Shown here piece by piece: positions 1 to 11,107 of a DNA stretch of 35,382 bases (its first letter is position 1; each line of letters begins with the position of its first letter). Below the pieces are notes generated by a model. That model was not told where the DNA came from and did no database searches. It saw nothing but the letters and a program-made list of their open reading frames with translations. This stretch comes from Acanthaster planci. Lineage: Eukaryota; Echinodermata; Asteroidea; Valvatida; Acanthasteridae. The stretch is taken from positions 1 through 35,382 of the forward strand of contig NW_019091546.1 of assembly GCF_001949145.1 (NCBI RefSeq), written 5' to 3'. Made by a program: the position numbers and the translations under genes.

Positions 1-1543
1 AAAACACTGAACCTCCCATTATTTTCACGACGTCTTGCAATTTTGCGCATTTTTAAACACGTTCTTATGTTCAATGATCGCTTCCCTGCTTTCTGCACTT
101 CGGAAATCTGAAGAACAAAATCCCTGTCTCTTTGGAATCCGCACTTTGCCTTGTCGTACAATCCTAAAAAGAAACATCTGGAGACCATTTCTTTCGATAT
201 TACTCCAAACTATATGACCAGGTTCAATGGTAAGCTAAGTACTTACAGTACATGTACATTGAACATCGGTACATTACAAAGGCATAGGTTGTCTCTGAGA
301 ACACTAAAGATGACATTATGATGGAAGGGCCATACTAAGAAACGACGATCTCGTGCGCACAGGAAAAATCACGAATATAAAGTCTTTTTACAGGGCACTA
401 AAAATCCCGCTTAGATTAGAAACTATCATCAAAAACAAGTTAATGGAAGTTTCTGAAGAAAAAAATTAAGAAAGCCACAAAACCTGGGGAAAAAATTATC
501 AAAATCGCACCCTGTCCATATATAAGGGCCCTTGCTGCAGAGGCCGTTTGCGTGCATGCGTGCAATTACGGATAGTGAAAAGGATTATGGATCGACCTCA
601 ACTAAGACTTGCCAAAATTGTTCACTGTTTACATTTGGAAAATTATTGTAACTGAGTTTTCTGTTATTTTTAGAGCCAATAATCAGGGAGCAAAACAGTT
701 TTGATTCTTTTGGGAAACCTGTTGTTGCCTTTTTATTCATCTCACTTTTAAAGAAATAAGGGGGTGGTGAAAAAAATACTCCCTAATTTTATACAGAATT
801 TCACTCCATGATGCATTCGAGTTAACATACAAGCAATACACCAGACATGCCATCTTCCAGAAGAAAATGTTGATCTACATTTGCCCAGAGTTTGTTAGAG
901 ATAGAAAATGAAATTTCATTGGGAGAATCATTGTGTCCCTTTCGTTTTCTAGCAGCATTCAGGCGTTTAAAAACCCCTGTACGGCGATTGCGCGACTCGT
1001 GCAAGTTGCATGTAATTTGTATGCTTCGTCATAGGCACAGTCAGTGCAGATCGCGAGTACGAAGTAGTCCCTTGCGCTCGGTTGGTTTGGTGATTTCCCG
1101 ATTTTTGTTGCATATGTCAAGCCACTCTTTGGCACATGCAGATGAGGTGAACTTTCTCTATCGGACATTTGTAATGGCTTGTACCTTATTCGACCTATTC
1201 TACATGCCTTAAACACATGTTGACCAAGACGTCAAAATGTTTACTGCTTTGTGTCATTACCCTCGACCTACGATCTTCGTTCGGGTCTCGGATTGGACAA
1301 TTTGTATTACGTGGTCCGATTTCATCATTCGCGAATGATTTTTAAACGTGGCGAATTTCGCACACAGAGCTTCCCCAACGGCAAAATAGTTCGCTCTTTC
1401 CATCCGAATTATTATAAAACTGCAGGATAACACGTGGAGAACTTTTGCATTTGTCATCTCTGGTCATTTATTGACTCGATTATGTTTAGAAAATCTTTTC
1501 CCGTAGTTGCTGGAACGGAACAAAAGAATTTAGGGGTTCAGCT
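1..1543. other. No supported gene
   Basis: Both strands carry only short open frames with no recognisable domain, splice context or codon pattern. AT-rich anonymous non-coding DNA. Confidence 0.6.
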
Positions 1544-2193
1544 CAGCTGATAGCCTTTCGTCAAGGCCTTTGCGGCTGTGTTTGTGTGTAACTGCAAAGC
1601 GGCTGGACCGGAGACAACATGCACGAATAGCGCAGCCACGAGGCCTTTTCCAAGTTGTCGGGAATTTCTTAAGCTTTTCTTTATTTTTTTCGATTTTGGC
1701 TACCGTTGGGGTAGCAAACATTCTAACCAATCGTAAGCGGGGGGGGGGTAAGCATACATTAACCTTTTATGAAACTTGAAGTATACGAAAAATGGTGAGC
1801 GTATCAAGGTGTCGGCGGGAGTGAGTTCAAGTCAGTTGTCTGAGCAGTATTTGGACATTTCTGCTAGAAAACTTCACCTTGCCGAGTTTAAACCGTTGCA
1901 GCGTTATTAGGCTATTGAAGTATCTGTACGCGGGCGTGACGTTTTCGTCTCTGCCCACGGGATGATATTTCAAGCACTGCCATTTTGTTTTGACCATTTG
2001 AACTTCTACTTGCTAGTGTCACTCCAACGTCAGCATCATCCCCATAATGCACATCAGAAAGCTTATGAATAATTCACCACAAAAACCTCAACATCAAGTT
2101 GGGAACGGCCTTAAGGCTGCGCCACTTGCCTGGTCTCCAGTCCAGTCGCTTTGCAGCTACACACACACAGCCTTGAGAAAAGGCTACTCAGCT
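1544..2193. mobile_element. Sequence bounded by imperfect inverted repeats (possible non-autonomous element)
   Basis: The arm at 1544-1617 matches the reverse complement of 2130-2193. The best core (CTGCAAAGCG.CTGGA, extended to GGAGAC) matches at 22 of 24 positions, and the outer part (CTGA.AGCCTTT, TCAAGGC) also matches, with a small length difference between arms. The roughly 500 bases between the arms encode nothing recognisable. The layout suggests a small foldback or MITE-like element. I see no clear target-site duplication, so the ends are approximate. Confidence 0.4.
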
Positions 2194-3602
2194 TACCCGT
2201 GTCACTAATTATTAGCCGAGTGCAGATTGTGCAATGTACCGATTGGATCCAATTTACTCGCGTAAAAAGATTTTTAAAAATGAGATGACTGGATTACTTC
2301 ACCAGTGTTGATGTGAATTGGGATTCTCTGCATCCATTTCTTGTGTCGCTAGTTTGTCTTGGTAAGCACGTTTTTATCTGGAACAAAAGTTTTCAGGAAA
2401 GTAATTACTCTCTTTGGTTAAATCTGATGACTTCCTAAAGTGCAAGTACAGTATGATCATGGCGTTTGTGTACGTGCTCGTAGCAATAGGTTGTTGGATT
2501 GCCAACTCTTCGATGCAACATAAGGCGTCAATGGATTTTCCGGAAACTGTCAACTAATAATGAAATTATCAAATTATACATACAAATTCAAACAACCACT
2601 TTATGTTTCAGTGACACTGATTTGTGCCTTGCAGTGGAAAAATCTGGCTTGATGTAATTCCCAATTATTTTTATGATTTTAAAAAGTGAATGTTGGCGAT
2701 CAATTTCAATTGTAAAATGAGTTTCCCTGATATAAAAATTTGACTTATAAGAAGCAGAAGACTGTCTGAATCGATCGCATGCAAACACTTGGAATCAGCC
2801 CTATAAGCAATTCCTTGAAAAGTAAGTTTCTTGACAAGTCATATGAATCCAGACATTTTTGTAAAGGAAAAATCTGTCACAGATCTAATTTACAATTAAT
2901 CGATTTTCAAATAAGCTGAATCGTCACGGTTCGAAGTTATTGAGTGATTGACAGAAATGAGGATCCCTGTGAACCGTACATTTATAAGAACATATTTGTA
3001 GCATCATCACAGAGAAAGGTAACGGGTCAAGTGCAATAATGACCGTGTGCTTACATGTGTACGTCTGACCAGTACAAGTACATGTTAAACAGTTTTGACG
3101 TAAGAATACGGTACCGGTCTTTATCTATTGCATTGGAAGTGATGAACAAGAAATGTGTCTAATTTAATGATATAAATCTACGTCATCAAATAGTATCCGT
3201 ATAGAAAAAATATATTTCTTAACGGAAAATCATCATCATAGTATTTGGTTACACAATGTTGGTGCGAAGAACTGCGTACAAAATGATATTGAATTTGTGT
3301 GCACTGTTATTGACAGAACAATTTTGACGTAACCCGATATGCTCTAAGAATTATGAATTGTATCCGTATTTTTCTTTTAAAACAAGTTTATGAAATCAGT
3401 GCACCAAGGTTGGCTTTTTAAACTCTCAAAAATGAAAGGTTCATGTGCGCTTGTGATGAACGGTGTCTCCGTGGGGCCTGAACATACTCGTGTGGGGCAC
3501 GTAGCCGCCTGCAGCAATGCAGTAAAATTTGAATAAAATCTGGTACATTAATTTTTTGTTAATTCATGTGAGCGTTACTATTTGAACTCTCTACACTGAA
3601 CA
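2194..3602. other. No supported gene
   Basis: AT-rich sequence with no open frame showing recognisable domain content and no clear repeat structure. Confidence 0.6.
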
Positions 3603-3777
3603 CACTGTTGCCGTACCTCGTGATTCGGGGCAAGCTTTTGCTCAGTTACATAAGAGATGCCGCCTTGCACCGGTGCTTGTTTTCAATGGATGAGAAAGAC
3701 ACAAAGAGCCAGTCCATTCCAGAGATGGTGGTCGCTAAGCGAAAGCTTGCCCCAAATCACGAGGTATAGCAACAGTG
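3603..3777. repeat. Foldback (hairpin) repeat with 40-base arms
   Basis: The left arm 3603-3642 pairs with the right arm 3738-3777 at 36 of 40 positions. All four mismatches are transitions. The spacer is 95 bases. The arms carry CACTGTTGC, TACCTCGTGATT and GGGGCAAGCTTT in the same order when one is reverse complemented. This fits an old foldback or MITE element whose arms have aged by C/T and G/A change. A short open frame across it (3657-3860) is not credible as a gene. Confidence 0.7.
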
Positions 3778-4010
3778 TATTTCGTCAATGGAATTCAAAC
3801 TGTTATGTTTATGCACAATCAGATAACTCAGTGTACAATATCTTACTTAATGTAAATTAAGGTTGCAAAAGGTACATTGCGTTACTTTCCTTTGCCCAAA
3901 GGAATTGAATCATTAATCCACGGCAATGTCGAGAGGAGACCTGTAGGTTGGTTTAGTAATACGGTATCATTAATACGGTATGGCGTGTAACGTTGACAAG
4001 TAATCTGAAA

Positions 4011-4237
4011 TAGAGATATATCTATTAACAATAATTGTTTCTAAAATAGATATCTCTATTAACAATAGATGTATCCCTATTAACAGCAGCGATATCTCTA
4101 TTAACAATAGATGTATCCCTATAAACAACAGCGATATCTCTATTAACAATAGATGTATCCCTATTAACAACAGCGATATCTCTATTAACAAAAGAGTTAA
4201 AAGCGATATCTCTATTAACAATTGAGATGTCTCTATT
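4011..4237. repeat. 42-bp palindromic minisatellite (GATATCTCTATTAACAATAG type)
   Basis: GATATCTCTATT starts at 4049, 4091, 4133, 4175 and 4205. The first four starts are exactly 42 bases apart, so there are three full 42-bp steps, then a shortened unit and diverged edges. Each unit combines GATATCTCTATTAACA with ATAGATGTATCCCTATTAAC. The motif contains the self-complementary core AGATATCT. The open frames on the minus strand here are only translations of the repeat. A related array lies at 33254-33670. Confidence 0.85.
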
Positions 4238-4913
4238 TTGAATTTTTGCACCGAAATGCAGAAATTCAAGAGGGGTCTTACTGGGTAGGGCAATGCAGGG
4301 GAACTGAAAATGCATTTATGAACGAGAATTGTAGGCAGGAATAAAAAGAACACCAACCCTGATTTCTTCTCTTTAAGGTTTCCGGCATCTTTTTCTAATT
4401 TATATAATTAAGCCAAATTTATCCCAGTAGTGAAATTTTGAATGTGCTTTTAAATTCAAGCTCAATCTATATCAGACTTCAAGTTTTCAGTTCACCCATG
4501 ACACAGTTTGAATGACCTCAGTCTTCGAAAGACTTTAAACTAGTAAAATCTACTTATTGTTTGGTCCTTGGAAGTAACTAGGAATGGGCTGTCCTATTGT
4601 GTGAAATTTTTAGGGAAGTGTACCAGGAAACTCTATGGTAAACAGCAGGCTTACTGTTTCTTTTTATGTAAATCTAAGCTATCCGTTGGTCTGAACAAAC
4701 ACCTGACATTCCTGTAGAAATTTTTCATCATCGTCAGCGAAGCGGAAGTACCTTTGTTCAGAGGTAAACCTTTCTTTTATTTAGTTTGTCCCCAGGGGGT
4801 GTTGTCAGCGTTGATATGGCTACGATATAATAATAGACTGTAATACATGGATGTAGCCTGCCCAGCGACTAGCACGTAAAGTCGGTTTTTACGACAAACA
4901 TTAATGAAATGAA
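4238..4913. other. No supported gene
   Basis: Non-coding sequence between the minisatellite and the retroelement remnant. No domain, RNA gene or repeat recognised. Confidence 0.55.
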
Positions 4914-5620
4914 ATGATGCAGCCACAGCTTCCATTTTCACCGAATCCCCCGATTTGCGCGTTTAGGCGCGATCGTTCTGTCGGTTACTTGGTTGCACGT
5001 TCCAAGTTAGATTCTGTCTTGCCGCCAAAATCAGGCAGTAATTCCCCTTGCCAGCACCCCAGATGTAACACCTGCCCCTACATAGCAGCCCGTCGGTCGT
5101 CGGCCCTTACGGTAGCTACAGAATACGCGGGGATCATACATTCATTACACATACCCAGCAAGAAATGAGATCGAGGGGTCCCCCCCCCGACATGTCCAAT
5201 CCCTATACACATTCCAGACTATTGTTACTTAACACACACACCCCCAAGATGTCTGAAAGGAATTCCCCAGATTCCTGCGAGACAATGACCAACACAAAGC
5301 AGGGGGTGGGGGTTCTCTCCGTCTCATACCTTGCTGCATATGTCATTACAAGTAATGTGGTTTATTGCATTACATGTCGTCGCTGTGTACGTCGAAGTGA
5401 CCAGGCGTCGCCTTGGTGACCGATTTGCGCAGTGAGCGCCAACAAACACCTGGTCTCACTGTTGCGCAACAGTTTTGCACGCCGCCACATACTTTCGGTG
5501 ACGTAAGCGTCTGCATCCTGCAGAAAGCATCAACCGATGTATACAGCGTATGGAACTGAAGCAGCGCGTCATTTCGAACTATGAACGGTGCTTCCAGGGG
5601 GAACAAGCGTGAATTTTTCT
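4914..5620 (+). pseudogene. Decayed GIY-YIG endonuclease end of a Penelope-like retroelement
   Basis: Translated pieces in successive frames resemble the C-terminal part of Penelope-like (GIY-YIG-bearing) reverse-transcriptase proteins. They include AFRRDRSVGYLV at about 4950, a Cys motif CQHPRCNTC at about 5050, VVYCITCRRC at about 5360, and YVEVTRRRLGDRF at about 5385-5425, which stands where these proteins have Y(I/V)GETGR.LG.RF. Next come V.AQ.F..P.H.F.D and finally a C-terminal stretch. The pieces lie in different frames and are broken by stops (for example TGA near 5432), and an unrelated-looking stretch separates the first and second Cys motifs. The reverse-transcriptase core is not visible upstream, so this is a 5'-truncated dead copy. 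Assignment to Penelope rather than another GIY-YIG element rests on motif recall. Confidence 0.6.
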
Positions 5621-6845
5621 GCGTTCATTCAGAACTGACTCTGCTTGCCCTGAAGAAAGTACTCAGTTACCAAAAGTTCTGCAATTACATGTTTCACATC
5701 ACTGATTTTATATCATATTCTTGTCAATCTTCATTATTAAAAGGTTACCCTGTGACTCGTGTCATATTACAAACTCGTTAAGTATATAACAAATCTGCAA
5801 GAACTGTGTATGGAAACCTATAGCCCGTGATTAAAAAGCAGAGATAAAACTTTATAAGTGCCGAACTCTGGAAAAACCCCAAGACTACTAAACAATAACA
5901 TTTTATGCATGCTGGTAACATTTCAGAAACTTTCGTAGAACATTGTAATGGTAAGGTTTTGAACAATCTTCGTTGAAAACAAAAAAAAGTACCAGTAGTA
6001 CGCAGTGGTAGGCTATAGAATTACTGTCCTCACCGTCACTTCTTCACCATTAAAGGCCCTGCATATGTACAAAAGTTAATGTGTGACACCTTTGCGGAGG
6101 ATAACCTGAATTCCACCTTGTTTTCCCATCAAACAATTGCTCCCACTTTTTGCGGACATTTGCCTGCTAATGCCCATTTCAAAAATCGTGCTCTAAACCG
6201 CCCTGGGCTCGTTATAGTAAAAGTGCAGTGTGACGTATTGTTTATTACACATTTGCTGGCTATTTTGAAGGGGTTGTATGTGTTTTGCAAACCTGGCGGG
6301 GCAATGGCATCCGAGGATAAGCCAAGAGCGGGTAACATTTGCCTTCAGGGGTGTACAAAACCCAGGGACCCCATAACAACAGGAATCCGTTTTTTATTTT
6401 GTCTTTTATATTATTTTTATATTCTTACACCATGAATAACAAGAATGCAGAACAGCTTGAGATACATTTTACTTATTCAAATTGCATATCATTTCACTAA
6501 AATTGTCTTAGAAGAATGAATGCTTTAGCTAGCAAAATTGAAGTAATAATTTTACAGCTAACATGAAAACACGGAGTACAAGTTAAATATTATAAACACC
6601 AAATACGCAAAGTAAATTACTTCCGTGTTGTACGTGAAGTCAGTTTTTCCTAAGGGTCAGATTTAGAGGCCAAGCTGGACAAAACGTTACCACTGGGGAC
6701 AAGGTTGCAGTTGCTGAAAATGCAGAGCAAAACTGTTTACCCCAAATTAGCGATTTTACATGTATGTACAGAAAATGCACTGAAATGGCAACAAATTGTG
6801 TCGTAACCAAATTGTGTTTAACTCTTTCATTGCCTCATCTTGCAG
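5621..6845. other. No supported gene; probably upstream or intronic sequence of block A
   Basis: Short open frames on both strands lack domain content. The last bases before 6846 form a pyrimidine-rich splice acceptor. About 20 of these intronic bases are also conserved before 24666, showing that the duplication includes intron sequence. I cannot identify a first exon or promoter. Confidence 0.5.
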
Positions 6846-7478
6846 AAACATGTAAGGAAGAGAGCTTAAAAACAGTGTCAACGACATCAAATAGGTGTGA
6901 AAGACTGGAACATGACCAAGCTGGTAATTTGGACACAACTGATCTAAAGAAACAAGATGACGTAGGAATACACAAACAACACACGCGGTCACGGACATCG
7001 AGAGAGGAACAAGCATTAAGATATCATGCTAGCGGTTTAAATAGACGGCAGCCAAAGAAACAAGACAACGAAGGGAAAGGACAGAGCAAACATAAAAGGA
7101 CTGCAGTATTAAGGGAGCATCAGCTGATGCAAGAATACGCTTATGATCAAGACAGGAAACGGGCGGAGAAACAACTAAACAAGAGTCCAACACAGACGCA
7201 GATGGACGATCTACGCACAGGTCAGGCTGAGCTACAAGAGGAAACGGACAGTGAACTGTCAACCTTGGACCAGCAGGAAAAGCTTAGCCCGAGCTATTTT
7301 CAGAGTATCATCGATTCAGCTACCCCCCAGGGAACATTATCAGCGATATCAGCTGTACACAGTCATAGATCTCCCCAACCGGCTTCCGTGGGTGCCATAA
7401 ACGTTTCTGGTGCACGTAACCCTACCTTTGTGAATTCCACTCTTCACTTTAATTTCAACGTGCGAGGAAAAAGTTCAG
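6846..7478 (+). CDS. Long polar linker exon of a DEATH/TRADD-N/NACHT gene
   Basis: The acceptor (CATCTTGCAG) precedes 6846 and a donor GTAATT follows 7478. The exon is 633 bases, 211 codons, entering and leaving in phase 1. It encodes a charged, low-complexity segment starting ETCKEESLKT, with a Lys/Arg/Gln-rich middle (KHKRTAVLREHQ, DRKRAEKQLNK) likely to be helical or disordered, an acidic stretch ELQEETDSELSTLDQQE, and a Gly/Asn/Ser, beta-prone end around VGAINVSGARNPTF. Its first 26 codons are homologous to the short exon at 24666-24743. A second possible donor after 6923 (also GTAATT) would give the short form seen there. No enzyme motif is visible. The likely role is a spacer between recruitment domains. 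Which exon lies upstream is unknown. Confidence 0.6.
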
Positions 7479-8562
7479 GTAATTCAATAACTTAAGGTCT
7501 TTCATCTTTCGCACCTATTTTTACCTTCTATACTTCTTACTTTTGAAAGAATAAACAGAAAGCCGAAATAAAGGCATTCTATTTAACAAAAAGTAGTTGA
7601 AAAAGTAAAAGGTTGTATAGACATATACACAGTGGGATGAATAATGGTCACTTCGTTAGCATTTGCAAAGAAATGCTTTGCATAAAAACAATGATGAAGT
7701 TCAATATGGTGTTTAAATTTTCTGTCCACAATCCAACATCTTGCAATTGCGAAGTGGACGTATGTCAGAGTTCTTGAAAAGCAGAATCTTCTAAATCTAT
7801 CAAAGAACATCAATGAAGTTGTGAAATGTAACGAGTAAAGTGTTGGGTGGTTTTAGTCATGCTCTACTACGAACCTTTATCAGACGAAAATACTTACCCC
7901 TTGTTTACATTTTAAAATAAAGGACTTTTTAAAGTGGATGACACTTTGGTCACCAATTTTCAATCGAAGGTTTTGGGCAAGTCCCTCCCCTACAGACACA
8001 AGAAACTAGCAACTATTGGTACACATTAACTTTTTTCTCTAATCACACGGTTTACAAGTGTATGGATAGCAACTACTCTGACTTCCAAGTGACTGATTAG
8101 TTTGGTATATCACAATAATATAAGAGAACGTAATCAATGATTTTCTTTTCACCTGAAATGCAGTTCATAAAATAGAGTTCTCTTTTTCTCTGATGTGTTG
8201 TCCAGTTCTGCATGACAAAGGAAGAAAGGGAAGTCCTCGAAAGCAGTTACGGGAAAGAAAAACTGGTAGATATGTTGTAAACTTTTAGAGGCCTTATGGA
8301 GGCGGTCATAAGCAACCTCTTTCAATGTACTGCAACTGTCTCTGTTGATAGAGCTTCGGGTTTACCCTTGGCCAACTCAACAAGCGACTGAGGCAGCCAA
8401 GAGAACCGGTTTGTTTTGAGGCAGTTTAAAAACCCGGAAAACGTCATACACTTGACCAATTAGCATAATATTTAATGGGATGATTATGGGATATGCAATA
8501 ACAACCAAAGACCGCGTCCTGATCATCTTTCTAGTTTGATGTCTTATTGTCATTTCCCGCAG
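7479..8562 (+). other. Intron between linker and DEATH exon 1
   Basis: Starts GTAATT and ends CATTTCCCGCAG. No coding or repeat content recognised inside. Confidence 0.5.
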
Positions 8563-8823
8563 GAAAACCAGAACTGAATGCTTGGTGCATCTCAAGGCTC
8601 TGTGAAAGGATTTCTGACGAGTGGCAGAAACTTGCCAGCATCTTGGGTTTTTCAGAGTTGGAGATTACAGCATTCCAGCATGAGAACCAAGACAATGTGA
8701 GGCGATGTTCCTCAGTGTTAGATACTTGGTTGAAAAGGCAGGGAAATAACGAGGAAGTAAGACAAATATTGAGCAAAGCTATTACGAACATTGGACGAGG
8801 CGACGTGGCAGGGGGCCTATTTG
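8563..8823 (+). CDS. DEATH domain exon 1
   Basis: One exon of 261 bases (87 codons, phase 1 in and out) encodes a complete DEATH-fold domain. The helix pattern CISRLCERIS, then EWQKLASILGFSELEITAF, then CSSVLDTWLKRQG, ending LSKAITNIGRGDVAGGLF, fits the family: the conserved W in helix 2, the LA..LG core, the I..F turn, and the L..W of helix 5. DEATH domains oligomerise with other DEATH domains in receptor, PIDDosome-type and NLR signalling complexes in the cytosol. Acceptor TTTCCCGCAG and donor GTAAGAA are strong. It shares the exact exon length of the DEATH exon at 22249. The next domain exon downstream is TRADD-N-like. Its partners cannot be inferred. Confidence 0.85.
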
Positions 8824-9896
8824 GTAAGAATTATCTGTACTTTGGTAAAGAAATAAAATGATACACAAGTTCATGCATTTTCTACCAGCTCTTTTCTTCC
8901 TTCCTGGCTGTAGAGTTTGTTGGTGGGAATTATGGGAAACAGAAGATATAGGATGCACGAGTGTTTGCAGAAATTCATTATTGCGAGACCAACTTACGAG
9001 ACAGGATTGAAAATTATGTTTGGTGGAGAAAAAAAAGGATGAAGTATTTCTGACTCCTTTCAATTTAAACATAATAGCAACTGTTTTGCTGTTTTTGGAC
9101 ATAAATGTTGGGAAACTATTTTAAAATCCACATACCCAATTAAACAGTTCAGTAATCCCAGGTACGGAAAATATACAGTGTTGATGTATCCTGAATTTAA
9201 AACAAAATACAAGGTATCCACATGAAAAGTGTACCGAATGACAATAGAAATATAAGTACTTATAGAGATATACCTCTAGATAAATCAGTATGTCATCTTC
9301 GCAACGTTAAAGCTTGTGATGTTATTGGCACAGATGACAGACCAAACTAGGCCGATGTTAAATTAAGGGTACCAAAATCGACACTGTGATAGGTTTGCAT
9401 AAAAGGCTCAACTATGCAATAATGTAGAATACCAAATTCCTTAGCTTTAAGAACACACTCTTGAAAACAGGTATTTACCTAAATCATTCTAATCTGCTTT
9501 TTCCCCACTTACCCCATAAGTTAATTTAATATTCTGTGCCCACCACATGGCCGCCATTCCTGTCAATGCACATCTGACGTCTTCGTATAACACGTCACTG
9601 CCCATTTTATCATTTCAAACTATGCAACTTGTCACATTTCTGTTGTTTTGTTCACTCATATGTGTCAATAACCTCACATGCTGAAAATCTCTATGAAGAG
9701 GACATATTGCTCTTTCTAGAGACTTCTCTTTCCTATATTTAACATAGTTTTTCCATTAAAGTAATTTTTATTTCGGTACATTTTTATGTGGAAACCCTGT
9801 TGTAAAATTTTCACAAAAACGAACTTTGTAAGAGCGAACGATGGATTAAACTGAGTTTACAAAGCATATTCTAAAAATACGATTTTCTCTCAACAG
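8824..9896 (+). other. Intron between DEATH exon 1 and TRADD-N exon 1
   Basis: AT-rich. It includes a short AGAGATATACCTCT palindrome near 9252 that resembles the unit of the arrays at 4.0 and 33.3 kb. No gene recognised. Confidence 0.5.
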
Positions 9897-10277
9897 AACG
9901 ACCCCTTTTACGAGTGAAAATATCAATGACATGGAAGACAAAAATGGATGATGCTTCGGCAAAGGTTTCGAAGGTTGCAAAGGTTTTAAGGTTTCCATTC
10001 AGCCAAATGGATGTTGAAGAGAAAATCGGCAAAATTCTTCAGGAAAGTCAGGCTAATCTGTACAAAGTTGAGACGGGACAAATGACGTTCACCATTTGTG
10101 TCGAGAGTCAAGACGGCTTGGAAAGTTTATGGCATAAGTATACCACTGGAGAACTCGCAAAGAAGCTATCGGAGACTTTCATCACAGATGAAGTGACTCA
10201 AGAAGTGACTATATCAGAAAGTGACTATAAACAGGCCTGTATATTCTTTAAAGATCTGGAAAGTACCAAGTATGAAG
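9897..10277 (+). CDS. TRADD-like N-terminal domain exon 1
   Basis: The acceptor TCTCTCAACAG precedes 9897 and donor GTAAGT follows 10277. The exon is 381 bases, 127 codons, phase 1 on both sides. It encodes a compact alpha/beta-looking domain: TFTICVESQDGLESLWHKY, then TTGELAKKLSETFITDE, then VTISESDYKQACIFFKDLES. The same landmarks recur in the exon at 32248, including LW..YTTGELAKKL.E.F.TD and TI.E.DY.(Q)C.FF. I assign it to the TRADD-like N-terminal family that accompanies DEATH and NACHT domains in invertebrate proteins. In vertebrate TRADD the N-terminal domain binds TRAF proteins, but no TRAF-binding residues can be checked here. Assignment is by motif recall, so the fold name is less certain than the exon. 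Confidence 0.65.
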
Positions 10278-10596
10278 GTAAGTATACATGTTTTTTGAGT
10301 TTCCAAATACATTTCAGTTTAGAAAGTACTGGTGAAATAATAAAGGTGGCCGTTTCTTGTTAATTTCTTTAATATACACCACAGAACTCCGAGACTGATC
10401 GTTATAAGATGCATGGGAAAGAGGTTTTCATTAATTATGATAATTATTCAACTTTAGACTTTTTCATTTAGGGCTTGGGCACTGCAGGCGTTTGTGAATT
10501 ATATTGATTTGAAAATAAAAAGTTACCTGAATATATAAAGAAACTCTGACAATGGAAAACGTGAACACTTCTCCTGATTCTCTCATTGGTGCACAG
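10278..10596 (+). other. Intron
   Basis: Contains GGGCTTGGGCACTG at 10471 followed by sequence matching the intron before 24900, so this intron is homologous between blocks A and B. Confidence 0.55.
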
Positions 10597-10743
10597 GTAA
10601 TGGGCAGGATGCAAGCCGTAAGGCAATGCAGCCAGAGCAATTTGGAAAAGACGACTTCGTTAAGACGACTGCAAGTGCCAATCCCCCCCGGCAAGCTGCT
10701 GGTCAATCAGACGAGGCAACTAAGGCATCACATATGACCGCAG
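10597..10743 (+). CDS. Short linker exon (GN.QDA type), block A copy
   Basis: Flanked by acceptor TTGGTGCACAG and donor GTAGCT. It is 147 bases, 49 codons, phase 1 on both sides. The translation begins GNGQDASRKAMQPEQFGKDD and is polar and Pro/Ala/Ser-rich to the end (ASHMTA). The exon at 24900 has the same beginning (GNRQDAISQTKMQPKQAGEDD-like), which supports both as real, paralogous coding exons. No function can be read from it. It would join the TRADD-N exon to the NACHT exon. An open frame in another phase over the same bases (10552-10737) is a shadow. Confidence 0.55.
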
Positions 10744-11107
10744 GTAGCTATTTACAGATGATCGAATAATTTACATGATTAAAAACCAGGAAAAGAAATC
10801 TTCCTTACGAAATATGAGGGCAATTCAATTGATTTGTGTGGACAATGAGGATTTGGTAAATGCCCAGAATAACGGTAGTTACCACATTGCTTAGCAGTCT
10901 GATTTTTACATTCGCTTTAACGGGCAAGTTCCCCACTGGAAAAAGATCTAGTTACTTACTCGTGAACTTTCAGAAGAGACGTTTTAACGGAAAATACTAA
11001 TTTTCCAGTTTTTATTTGGAATTATGCAAGTACTGCACATTTTCGCTTTATTAAATGAATGTCCAAAAGCAGGCATTTGTGTGATTCAGCATCTGTTTAC
11101 TGCACAG
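10744..11107 (+). other. Intron before the NACHT exon
   Basis: Ends CTGTTTACTGCACAG. The last part is homologous to sequence before 25337. Nothing else recognised. Confidence 0.5.

Noticed and set aside
892-1212. 106-codon plus-strand frame as a gene
   Set aside because: Overlapped by equally long minus-strand frames, with no domain or splice support.
4011-4237. Possible CRISPR array because of regular 42-bp spacing
   Set aside because: Whole units repeat with no unique spacers, the genome is animal, and the unit is a palindromic minisatellite.
3970-4356. Minus-strand frame rich in LLIEISLLLIGIHLL, resembling a membrane protein
   Set aside because: It is a translation of the 42-bp repeat, open because 42 is divisible by three.
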